Shown in pieces: positions 1 to 6,847 of a stretch of DNA of 12,472 nt. A model generated the notes under the pieces. That model saw only the letters and a list, made by a program, of their open reading frames with translations, searched no databases and had not been told where the DNA came from. Made by a program: the position numbers and the translations under genes. Source of the stretch: DTJG01 sp964532995 (lineage in GTDB: Bacteria > Ratteibacteria > UBA8468 > B48-G9 > DTJG01); the NCBI GenBank assembly GCA_964532995.1, contig CAZHJN010000052.1:1-12472 (forward strand), in the 5' to 3' direction. Position 1 is the stretch's first letter. Each line of letters starts with the position of its first letter.

Positions 1-128
1 TTTGGAAAAGTGGGATTTAAAATCCACCCCAGCCCTCCTTTAATAAAGGAGGGAGAAAAACAAGATTTCCCCCTTTGTAAAAGGGGGATAGAGGGGGATT
101 TAAGTCCATTCCAAGTTTTTTTGGAAAA
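1..128. repeat. Cluster of intergenic palindromic repeats
   Basis: Three short inverted repeats lie back to back. GGATTT/AAATCC is at 13-25 with a 1-nt centre. CCCTCCTTT/AAAGGAGGG is at 33-53 with a 3-nt loop. TCCCCCTTT/AAAGGGGGA is at 68-88 with a 3-nt loop. The block is framed by two copies of TTTGGAAAA (1-9 and 120-128), and GGGATTTAA occurs twice (12-20 and 95-103). No open reading frame of note lies here. The pattern resembles the dispersed C5/G5 hairpin repeats common between genes in many uncultured anaerobes. A role as a transcription terminator for an upstream gene outside the window is also possible, since a T-rich run follows at 116-122. No second copy was seen in this window. Confidence 0.6.
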
Positions 129-179
129 CAGAAGGGGATAAAATTTTAATTTTTCAACAAATGACCGGTGGGGGGATTT

Positions 180-209
180 TTGACAGAGGGCGGATAAAAA
201 AAATATAAT
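180..209 (+). promoter_or_regulatory. Consensus sigma70-type promoter of glnS
   Basis: A perfect -35 TTGACA (180-185) and a perfect -10 TATAAT (204-209) are separated by 18 bp. Transcription would start near 216 and give a leader of about 23 nt before the glnS ATG. That leader shows no Shine-Dalgarno-like purine run, so translation may begin without one. This is the strongest promoter match in the window. Confidence 0.7.
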
Positions 210-238
210 AATTCACCGTTAAATCACATTTCTCAGCC

Positions 239-1933
239 ATGAAAAATAATACTGAAAAGCCTTTGGATTTTATAAGGGAAACTATAAAAAACGATATAAA
301 AACAGGCAGATTTGGTGGAAGGGTTCATACCAGGTTTCCTCCAGAACCCAATGGTTATCTTCACATCGGCCATGCCAAGGCAATATGCCTGAATTTTGAG
401 ATAGCGAAGGAATTTGGTGGTAAATGCAATCTGAGGTTTGATGATACAAACCCTGCAAAAGAAGAATCTGAATATGTTGAGGCGATAAAACAGGATATAA
501 AATGGCTTGGTTATGACTGGAATGATAGACTCTATTTTGCCTCTGATTATTTCCAGAAAATGTACGAATATGCGATTGAATTGATAAAAAAAGGTAAGGC
601 TTATGTATGCGATCTGAGTCCTGAAGAAATAAGAGAATACCGGGGAACCCTGACAGAACCAGGTAAGGAAAGTCCTTACAGAAACAGAAGCATTGAGGAA
701 AATCTTGATCTTTTTGAAAGGATGAAAAACGGCGAGTTTTCAGAAGGGTCAAAGACACTCAGGGCAAAGATTGACATGGCATCTCCAAATCTGAATCTGA
801 GAGATCCTGTGATGTACAGGATAATAAAAAAAGTTCCACATTACAGAACAGGGTATAGCTGGTGTATCTATCCTTCTTATGATTGGGCACACGGGCTTGA
901 AGATTCCATTGAGGGTATCACCCATTCATTATGTTCGCTTGAATATGAAAATCACAGACCCCTTTATGATTGGTTTCTTGATGAGCTTGGTGTCTATCAT
1001 CCACAGCAGATTGAATTTGCCAGGCTCAATATGACATATACTGTTTTGAGCAAGAGATATCTCCTGGAGCTTGTCAGAAAAGGTATTGTAAGCGGATGGG
1101 ACGATCCGCGGATGCCGACAATTGCAGGAATGAGAAGGGCAGGTTATCCACCTGAAGCAATAAGAAATTTTTGCGAAAGAATTGGTGTTGCAAAAACTGA
1201 CAGTGTCATTGACATAGAACTTCTTGAACACTTTGTCAGAGAGCATCTCAATAAAACATGTCACAGGAGGATGGTTGTACTGAATCCTTTAAAACTTGTG
1301 ATTGAGAATTATCCGGAGGTTCAAACAGAGGAACTTGAAGCGATAAACAATCCCGAAGATCCTTCTGATGGTATAAGAAAAATTCCGTTTTCAAAAGTTC
1401 TCTATATTGAAAAAGACGATTTTATGGAAAATCCTCCTGAAAAATTTTACAGGCTTTCTCCAGGAAGAGAAGTGCGGCTCAGATATGCTTATTTTGTTAA
1501 ATGCAATGAGGTTATAAAGGACAAAAATGGAAACATTGTGGAAATCAGATGCACATATGACCCTGAGTCAAAAAATGTTCATTCTGATAAAAAAAGGTCA
1601 AAGGCAATTATTCACTGGGTTTCAGCCAGCCACTGTATTGACATAGAAGTCCGGCTTTACAATCGCCTCTTTTTGAAAAAAAACCCGCTGGATTTTCCTG
1701 AGGGTTCTGATTTTACGGTTAATCTTAATCCGGAATCCCTTGTGATTCTCAAAAATTGCAGGGCTGAGCCGTGTCTGTCAGCTGCAAAATTCGGAGATCG
1801 ATTCCAGTTTGAAAGACTGGGTTATTTTGTTTGCGACCCTGATTCATCTCAGGGAAGACCTGTTTTTAACAAAACAGTGTTGCTCAAGGATGAGTGGGAA
1901 AAAATCAAAAAATTTTTCAATATGCAGTCTTGA
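239..1933 (+). CDS. glnS: Glutaminyl-tRNA synthetase (GlnRS)
   Basis: Cytoplasmic class I aminoacyl-tRNA synthetase that charges tRNA-Gln with glutamine using ATP. The 564 residues are close to the usual length (E. coli about 554). The Rossmann fold opens with PPEPNGYLHIGHA, with HIGH at residues 42-45, followed by LRFDDTNPAKEE in the glutamine/ATP pocket. Further on are YPSYDWAHGLEDSIEGITHSL and the KMSKS-loop equivalent VLSK at 269-272. The C-terminal half holds the anticodon-binding beta-barrels (LSPGREVRLRYAYFVKC, CTYDPES). The asparagine and serine choices in these motifs (HSLCSLEYENHRPLYDW) match GlnRS rather than bacterial GluRS. It is monocistronic from the promoter at 180-209. Its stop codon lies inside the 3' end of the convergent PHP gene (17-bp overlap). 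Direct charging by GlnRS suggests tRNA-Gln need not be made only by the GatCAB amidation route. Confidence 0.97.
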   Translation: MKNNTEKPLDFIRETIKNDIKTGRFGGRVHTRFPPEPNGYLHIGHAKAICLNFEIAKEFGGKCNLRFDDTNPAKEESEYVEAIKQDIKWLGYDWNDRLYFASDYFQKMYEYAIELIKKGKAYVCDLSPEEIREYRGTLTEPGKESPYRNRSIEENLDLFERMKNGEFSEGSKTLRAKIDMASPNLNLRDPVMYRIIKKVPHYRTGYSWCIYPSYDWAHGLEDSIEGITHSLCSLEYENHRPLYDWFLDELGVYHPQQIEFARLNMTYTVLSKRYLLELVRKGIVSGWDDPRMPTIAGMRRAGYPPEAIRNFCERIGVAKTDSVIDIELLEHFVREHLNKTCHRRMVVLNPLKLVIENYPEVQTEELEAINNPEDPSDGIRKIPFSKVLYIEKDDFMENPPEKFYRLSPGREVRLRYAYFVKCNEVIKDKNGNIVEIRCTYDPESKNVHSDKKRSKAIIHWVSASHCIDIEVRLYNRLFLKKNPLDFPEGSDFTVNLNPESLVILKNCRAEPCLSAAKFGDRFQFERLGYFVCDPDSSQGRPVFNKTVLLKDEWEKIKKFFNMQS

Positions 1934-3245
1934 GCCTGCAAAAGAATCCCCATCCCTTTCCGCCATTTGTGTCAAACGCAACCACAATTTTATTGTTTCC
2001 TTTTCTTACTCTTGTGTAAACCTTTGTCTGATCTCTGATTGCGGGATTTGTTCCAGGACCATAGAAAACCTCTTCATTGTTTAGCCATACCCTTATCGGA
2101 CCGTCATAGCCAAGGGAAAGCAGAGCTTTTGAGTCACTTTCAAAATGAACCTCTGATATAAGATAAATTATACCGGATTGTCTGTTTGATATTTCTCTGG
2201 TATCCACAAAACCACTCAGGGCTGTTCCACCTGGCTGGCATGAAATCTCTGTTCTTACAAATCTTATTGCTTCCTCAGGTTTCGTTTCATCCAGGTCAGG
2301 AATATCAAGGAGCTCAGAAGTTTTCCATCTGCAAACATAATCAAGGTTTTCTTTATTTTCTTCAACTTCAATCGTGATTGGCTGTGTCCATGCCATCTGT
2401 TCTGCCTCACCCCAGCATTCAAATCTTATGTATTTTGCATCAGGCGGTATCTCAATCTGCATTGATCGATTATAAACGGTTTGAAATCTTCTGCCGGTAT
2501 TCTGAATCACTGCTATCTTCTTTGCATTTTCTGTTTCAAGATAAATCTTTTTTCCGTCACATTCTATATGTCTTATTACAACTCCTGTTGAGCAATAAAA
2601 ATTCCCCTGACGGATCGCATCTATGATTGATTTTCTTGTTTTTTCAGCAAAAACAACATTCCAGCCAAGCCCGTGGTCGCCATCTCTGTGAGAATCATCA
2701 TTGGCAAATCCCCAGACTGTTTTTCCCTGTGAAAGAAGAATGTCCCATTTATTTGTTGCGTATGGGCTTCCATCCAGCCTGCCTATGACACCGTTATAAA
2801 TTTCTATGCCAAGGTAGTCTGTCCATTCATTCATCTGCTCAATGGAACAATGATTGAACTCATTTTGCCAGTCAGGATGGTTTATAACTGCAAAACCTCT
2901 TCCTGTTTGAGCAAATATTTTTTCTATCTCATTGAGAATTTTTTGTCTTGGCTGTTCTGGTGAGATTTCTTTTTCCGAATCAATATACAGCATATGAGGC
3001 CCATTTGCGGAAATCTCAACACCTGGAATTAACACAATTCCATTGCTATCAAGTTTTTCATATTCCTTTTCTGTCATCAGTCTGTCATGGTCAGAAAACG
3101 ACAGGAAATCATGTCCAAGCTCGGCATACTTTTTTATGACATCCTGAGGGCTGAAAACACCATCACTTCTTGTTGTATGTATGTGAAAATTTCCCTTTAA
3201 CCAGCTGCCTTTTTTAAGGTTATATGGACAATTTATTTTAAGCAT
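1917..3245 (-). CDS. PHP-domain phosphoesterase-like protein with C-terminal beta-sandwich
   Basis: A 442-residue cytoplasmic protein with no signal peptide. Residues about 18-200 form a PHP metal-dependent hydrolase domain. Candidate metal ligands are H21-x-H23 (FHIHTTRSDG), D52-H53 (SFSDHD), E77 (IPGVEIS), H123 (INHPDW) and D184/H186 (NDDSH). Residues about 220-292 form a small all-beta segment (YIRFECWGEAEQMAWTQPI) often seen behind stand-alone PHP domains. Residues about 330-442 look like a galactose-binding-type sandwich (VWLNNEEVF, then RKGNNKIVVAF). No polymerase or histidinol-phosphatase features are seen, so the substrate is unknown. It lies 15 nt downstream of the amidohydrolase gene and is probably co-transcribed with it. 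Its ATG is set by GGAGG at 3250-3254. The end overlaps glnS by 17 bp on the opposite strand. Confidence 0.85.
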   Translation of the reverse strand: MLKINCPYNLKKGSWLKGNFHIHTTRSDGVFSPQDVIKKYAELGHDFLSFSDHDRLMTEKEYEKLDSNGIVLIPGVEISANGPHMLYIDSEKEISPEQPRQKILNEIEKIFAQTGRGFAVINHPDWQNEFNHCSIEQMNEWTDYLGIEIYNGVIGRLDGSPYATNKWDILLSQGKTVWGFANDDSHRDGDHGLGWNVVFAEKTRKSIIDAIRQGNFYCSTGVVIRHIECDGKKIYLETENAKKIAVIQNTGRRFQTVYNRSMQIEIPPDAKYIRFECWGEAEQMAWTQPITIEVEENKENLDYVCRWKTSELLDIPDLDETKPEEAIRFVRTEISCQPGGTALSGFVDTREISNRQSGIIYLISEVHFESDSKALLSLGYDGPIRVWLNNEEVFYGPGTNPAIRDQTKVYTRVRKGNNKIVVAFDTNGGKGWGFFCRLKTAY

Positions 3246-3249
3246 GCTG

Positions 3250-3254
3250 CCTCC
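3250..3254 (-). promoter_or_regulatory. Ribosome-binding site of the PHP gene
   Basis: Reading on the minus strand, GGAGG sits 4 nt before the ATG at 3245. It lies inside the 15-nt gap after the amidohydrolase stop codon and supports this start and a two-gene operon. Confidence 0.65.
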
Positions 3255-3260
3255 GCGTTT

Positions 3261-4298
3261 TCAGTTGTTTTGAGCCTTATCGATGATTCTTTTTGCGTTT
3301 TCATAGAAGATCTTTTTAATATCCGGTTTTTTAAGTCCGTATTTCTCAGATGCCCTTCTGAATGCATCCATTTCCTCATATAAAAAAAATGACAGTTTTT
3401 CTGCTGCAGGTCCCTCAATTTCTTCCATATGTTTGTCTCCGGAAACATCACCGTAAAGACCTTTAGGAACAAGGTTGACATAGATTCCGTTTTTTTCTAT
3501 CCTTTTCATTCTCATTCTTGTGATGGGCATATCAGAACCGAAAAGGATTCTTTCGGGTCCAACTGCATCGATAAGCAAAGAGAAGATATGTTCATTTGTG
3601 TTAGCACTTATATCAAAGAATATTCTTTTTGTTTTTTTCAACAGTTTGAAAGCATTGCCGGCATCGCTGTTGCAATAAGCCCTGCCCACGTGTGCGACAA
3701 CAACAGAGGCATTACCGTATTTTTCATCTATTTCGAGCAACTCTTTAAGATTTTCCGGATTTTTGAGTCTATCATCTTTTGGAATATGTAACATCACAAT
3801 CCATGATTTTTTATCATGTATTTCCAATTGATGTCTCGGGAAAAAATCAAATATACTTATTTTGTTTGATGGAATATCTGGGACCATACTCATATAACTT
3901 TTTGCTCCAATAAATCCACCATAAATTATTTTTTCTTCCACTTCATCTGATGTCCACTTCGGATCGCTAAAAATCAGAGCAGGAAAGCCTGTTTTTCTTG
4001 CGCACTCGCTCACATAATCATTGATTTTTTCAAGATTATTTTTTTCGGGTAAATTGGGGAAAATAACCGGTGTAACATTTTTGCCAGGAAGCAAAATTTT
4101 ATAGGCTTCAATCAGATCCTCAACTGGATTTTCATCAGCCACCATTGAAGGCCATTTTACAATCCTTGGATCTTCTTTCTTTTGTTGTGGATAATCTTTT
4201 TTTCTCCATATGTGCGTGTGAACATCAATAATGCATTCAGGAAGAAAATCTTTTATCCTCTGGTAAAATTCAATATCACACTCTTTCATCTTTATCAC
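3261..4298 (-). CDS. Amidohydrolase family 2 (TIM-barrel, ACMSD-like) protein
   Basis: A 345-residue cytoplasmic metal-dependent hydrolase or decarboxylase of the amidohydrolase-related fold (PF04909-like). The signature is IIDVHTHIW with H27 and H29, then K133 (GAKSY), H171 (VMLHIP), H203 (VVVAHVGRAYC) and D256 (RILFGSDMP). These fit the HxH...H...H...D metal-site order of the family. The C-terminal segment (KKIFYENAKRII) is the usual family ending. Members include aminocarboxymuconate-semialdehyde decarboxylase and lactone hydrolases; the substrate cannot be told here. The start is GTG: AAGGAG (4305-4310) is 6 nt upstream of it, whereas the in-frame ATG at 4289 would be 15 nt away. It is first in a minus-strand unit with the PHP gene and is divergent from the DUF4838 gene, which suggests a shared catabolic theme. 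Confidence 0.85.
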   Translation of the reverse strand: MIKMKECDIEFYQRIKDFLPECIIDVHTHIWRKKDYPQQKKEDPRIVKWPSMVADENPVEDLIEAYKILLPGKNVTPVIFPNLPEKNNLEKINDYVSECARKTGFPALIFSDPKWTSDEVEEKIIYGGFIGAKSYMSMVPDIPSNKISIFDFFPRHQLEIHDKKSWIVMLHIPKDDRLKNPENLKELLEIDEKYGNASVVVAHVGRAYCNSDAGNAFKLLKKTKRIFFDISANTNEHIFSLLIDAVGPERILFGSDMPITRMRMKRIEKNGIYVNLVPKGLYGDVSGDKHMEEIEGPAAEKLSFFLYEEMDAFRRASEKYGLKKPDIKKIFYENAKRIIDKAQNN

Positions 4299-4304
4299 TG
4301 TTTT

Positions 4305-4310
4305 CTCCTT
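4305..4310 (-). promoter_or_regulatory. Ribosome-binding site selecting a GTG start
   Basis: AAGGAG on the minus strand ends 6 nt before GTG at 4298. It decides for this GTG over the ATG three codons further in. Confidence 0.6.
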
Positions 4311-4346
4311 ATTATGACATCCAGCATCTAAAGAATCCGGATAAAA

Positions 4347-4374
4347 AATATAACATGTTTTTTAAGGAATTGAA
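4347..4374 (-). promoter_or_regulatory. Possible promoter of the amidohydrolase-PHP unit
   Basis: On the minus strand an extended -10, TG-T-TATATT, occupies 4347-4355. A weak -35, TTCAAT (4369-4374), is 16 bp upstream. The -35 matches consensus at only three of six bases, so the call rests mainly on the extended -10. The leader would be about 40 nt. Confidence 0.35.
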
Positions 4375-4392
4375 AAAAATCATTTTTTTCAA
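4370..4392. repeat. A/T-rich perfect inverted repeat between divergent promoters
   Basis: TTGAAAAAAA (4370-4379) and TTTTTTTCAA (4383-4392) form a perfect 10-bp inverted repeat around a 3-nt centre. It lies just upstream of the -35 of the DUF4838 promoter and touches the weak -35 of the opposite promoter. It could act as an A/T UP-like element or as a weak hairpin. Its A/T tract makes chance symmetry fairly easy. Confidence 0.5.
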
Positions 4393-4396
4393 ATTT

Positions 4397-4423
4397 TATC
4401 ACATCGCGAAAATTGGTGTGATA
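4397..4423. promoter_or_regulatory. Candidate operator: 27-bp inverted repeat over the DUF4838 promoter
   Basis: TATCACA (4397-4403) and TGTGATA (4417-4423) are perfect 7-bp inverted arms separated by 13 bp. The left arm covers the -35 and the right arm enters the -10, which is the position expected for a repressor site. The inner orientation (TCACA...TGTGA) is the reverse of a CRP box. No regulator gene is in the window, so the binding protein is unknown. Confidence 0.4.
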
Positions 4424-4427
4424 TAAT
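4398..4427 (+). promoter_or_regulatory. Promoter of the DUF4838/URO-D unit
   Basis: The -10 is a perfect TATAAT at 4422-4427. The -35, ATCACA at 4398-4403, matches four of six consensus bases with an 18-bp spacer. Transcription would start around 4434, leaving a leader of about 22 nt that contains the strong ribosome-binding site. Confidence 0.6.
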
Positions 4428-4444
4428 AATGCAAATCTAAATAC

Positions 4445-4450
4445 AGGAGG
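4445..4450 (+). promoter_or_regulatory. Ribosome-binding site of the DUF4838 gene
   Basis: AGGAGG lies 5 nt before the ATG at 4456. It is a near-perfect Shine-Dalgarno sequence and fixes the start. Confidence 0.75.
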
Positions 4451-4455
4451 AGTCA

Positions 4456-6840
4456 ATGGAGCAAAAGTTTGTTCACCTGGCATTCGTTTTAGCCGCTATT
4501 TTATTGCAGGTTTCTTTCATTTATTCAAAAGAGATTGTTATTGCTGAAAACGGGCAATCAAACGCAAAAATTCTGGTATCTGCAAATGCAGGCAATTTTG
4601 AAAGACTCGCTGCAGGAGATCTTGCAGAATATATTGAGAAAATGGCCGGAGCAAAAATTGAGATAATCAGTACCGAGCAGAAAATCACATCAGAGCTTGC
4701 AAGAAAAGATATTCCGCTTTTTGTCATCGGTTCTCTTGCTTTAAAAGAAAACCCACAATTGCAGAATAAACTGGATGCGGTCAGGAAAAAAAAGCCAGTG
4801 CTGCGGGCGGATGCTATAGTTATTAAGACAGATGGGAACAGGATTTATCTTGCTGGAAGCAATGATGAATCCAGCTGTTATGCGGTGGCTGAAATACTGA
4901 GAAGATGGGGTTGCAGATTTTTCATGCCCACTGAGTTTGGCGAATGTATCCCTGAATTTTCAAGACTTACCATCGGTGAGATTGATTACGCGTACGCTCC
5001 ACCATTTGAAGTGAGAAAATACTGGATTTCCTGGCTCGGGGATACAACAGGAAAAGATAAATTTATGCGTCTGAATATGATGAATAACGAGATCGTTCCG
5101 AGCGGACACGCTCTTGCTAAGTACACAAAGGATATTGCTCCGGGTGGGAACCCATTCAGAATTCCAATATCAGAAAGATCCACGGCCGAACATGTTGCTG
5201 CAAAGATTGAGAAGGATTATGCTGCTGGCAGGAGAATTACTCTCGGAATGGAGGATGGCCTTTATAGTTCTGATTCACAAAAAGATAAAGAATTAATGTC
5301 CCTTCAATGGGACAAGTATTTTATGACTCCTTCAATGACTGATGCTTTTATGGAATTTTACAATAATGTCGCAGAAATATTGATGAAAAAATATCCTGAA
5401 AGCAATGCAAAAATAGGATTTCTTGCGTATTCAAATATGACAATCCCTCCTGTCAGAAATATTGTTGCGAAGGAACCACTTGTGGCATATCTTGCTCCGA
5501 TTGATATAGATCCAATTCATGGAATGGACGATATGGAATCCCCTCCGAGGCAGGAATACAGGGATATGATGTATAAATGGTCAAAGGTAATGCAGGGAAG
5601 GGTGGTGATATACGATTATGACCAGGGAATGCTTGTGTGGAGAGATATCCCGAATCCATCAATCGCTTCTATCCGGCAGGATATCAAACACTACAGAAAT
5701 GCCGGAATACTTGGCATAGATACAGAAAGTCGCGGCGCTTTTGCGACAACCTTTATCAACCTTTACATCAGAGCAAGATTGATGTGGAATTCTGATGAAG
5801 ATGTTGATAGATTGATACAGGAATTTTATCCTGCTTTTTATGGACCTATGGCAAAGCCAATGTCAGAATACTGGAATGCAATATTTAAAGCCTGGCAGGA
5901 TACAATCGTTACTGAACATGAGCATTTTATTGCTCCAGCAATCTACACTGAAGAACTTGTTGACCATTTAGAGAAAAAAATTATAGAGGCTGAAAAAATA
6001 GCAGAAAAAATTTCAGCCAGAAAAGAAAGAACGAGGAATGAAAATCTATATCTGGATAGAATGAGGTTTACCAGATTGAGCTTTGAAATTCTGAAGAATT
6101 ACATTTCCATGGTAAAAGAGGCAGCAACAAATATTGATTATGCAAAGGCAGTTTTGTATGGAGAAAAAGGTCTTGCTGCAAGAGAAGAGTTAACGGCAAT
6201 GAACGGAATTTTTACAACCTATAAAAGGATTGGAGAGCGTGGGTATGCATGGTGGCCTGGAGAAGTTCAGCAGTACAGAGAATTACTCCAGTTTATTGAT
6301 GGTACAAAAGGATCCTTAATAATGAAACTGCCTTTAGAATGGTTTTTTATGAGGGATCCATATAATATCGGCAGACAGGAAAAATTTTATTCAGCTCCTC
6401 TTGACCTTAATTACTGGGAAAAATATAAAGACAGGTTTGATTTGAAAACAAGAAAAGATTACCCGATTTACACATGGGAAGTTGTGAGAACGGATCTTTA
6501 TATTCAGGCTCAGGGAATTAGAAACAGAGACAGGCAGAGCTACACCGGTTATGGCTGGTACAGGACAGAGGTGGAACTTACCCAGCAGGATGTTGAAGGG
6601 AATATTCGTCTTATGTTCCCGGGGTTGTTTAATGAGTGCTGGCTCTACATTAATGGTAAACCGGTTGCCCATAGAGATAATTACAGGATTTTATGGTGGT
6701 TTAATGATTACAGGTTCCAGTGGGATGTTGATCTCACAGGAGTCTTAAAGCCAGGAAAAAATACTATATCACTTTGCATTTACAACCCGCATCACTTTGG
6801 CGGAATGTTCAGAAGGCCATTTATTTACAGAGCCAGATAA
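4456..6840 (+). CDS. Secreted DUF4838 protein, alpha-glucuronidase-like
   Basis: A 794-residue exported protein, probably a glycoside hydrolase-like enzyme acting outside the cytoplasm. Residues 1-24 are a Sec-type signal peptide: K4, a hydrophobic core LAFVLAAILLQVSFI, and likely cleavage after IYS. Residues about 26-170 resemble the alpha/beta N-terminal domain of GH67-type alpha-glucuronidases (SCYAVAEILRRWGCRFFMP, then GECIP at 162-166). The central part, from about residue 180 to 480, is the DUF4838 barrel (VAYLAPIDIDPIHG at 343 onward; GIDTESRGAFATTF with E424 as a conspicuous acidic residue). A helical stretch follows (about 500-590). Residues 696-794 form a GH2-type sugar-binding sandwich (YGWYRTEVEL, LYINGKPV, LKPGKNTISL). 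No lipobox or transmembrane anchor follows the signal. Its substrate is not known. It is first in a unit with the URO-D-like gene 7 nt downstream. Confidence 0.82.
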   Translation: MEQKFVHLAFVLAAILLQVSFIYSKEIVIAENGQSNAKILVSANAGNFERLAAGDLAEYIEKMAGAKIEIISTEQKITSELARKDIPLFVIGSLALKENPQLQNKLDAVRKKKPVLRADAIVIKTDGNRIYLAGSNDESSCYAVAEILRRWGCRFFMPTEFGECIPEFSRLTIGEIDYAYAPPFEVRKYWISWLGDTTGKDKFMRLNMMNNEIVPSGHALAKYTKDIAPGGNPFRIPISERSTAEHVAAKIEKDYAAGRRITLGMEDGLYSSDSQKDKELMSLQWDKYFMTPSMTDAFMEFYNNVAEILMKKYPESNAKIGFLAYSNMTIPPVRNIVAKEPLVAYLAPIDIDPIHGMDDMESPPRQEYRDMMYKWSKVMQGRVVIYDYDQGMLVWRDIPNPSIASIRQDIKHYRNAGILGIDTESRGAFATTFINLYIRARLMWNSDEDVDRLIQEFYPAFYGPMAKPMSEYWNAIFKAWQDTIVTEHEHFIAPAIYTEELVDHLEKKIIEAEKIAEKISARKERTRNENLYLDRMRFTRLSFEILKNYISMVKEAATNIDYAKAVLYGEKGLAAREELTAMNGIFTTYKRIGERGYAWWPGEVQQYRELLQFIDGTKGSLIMKLPLEWFFMRDPYNIGRQEKFYSAPLDLNYWEKYKDRFDLKTRKDYPIYTWEVVRTDLYIQAQGIRNRDRQSYTGYGWYRTEVELTQQDVEGNIRLMFPGLFNECWLYINGKPVAHRDNYRILWWFNDYRFQWDVDLTGVLKPGKNTISLCIYNPHHFGGMFRRPFIYRAR

Positions 6841-6847
6841 CATTATC

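Noticed and set aside
33..88. Start of a CRISPR array
   Set aside because: The units differ in sequence, are self-complementary and show no regular spacers.
282..758. Minus-strand reading frame of 158 codons inside glnS
   Set aside because: It lies wholly opposite a strongly conserved synthetase, has low-complexity composition and no ribosome-binding site.
6797..6847. TTG at 6797 as the start of the URO-D-like gene
   Set aside because: The added 17 residues come from reading the end of the DUF4838 gene in another frame. The protein reads as a normal family start (MLFKPDWRETRQRL) from 6848.
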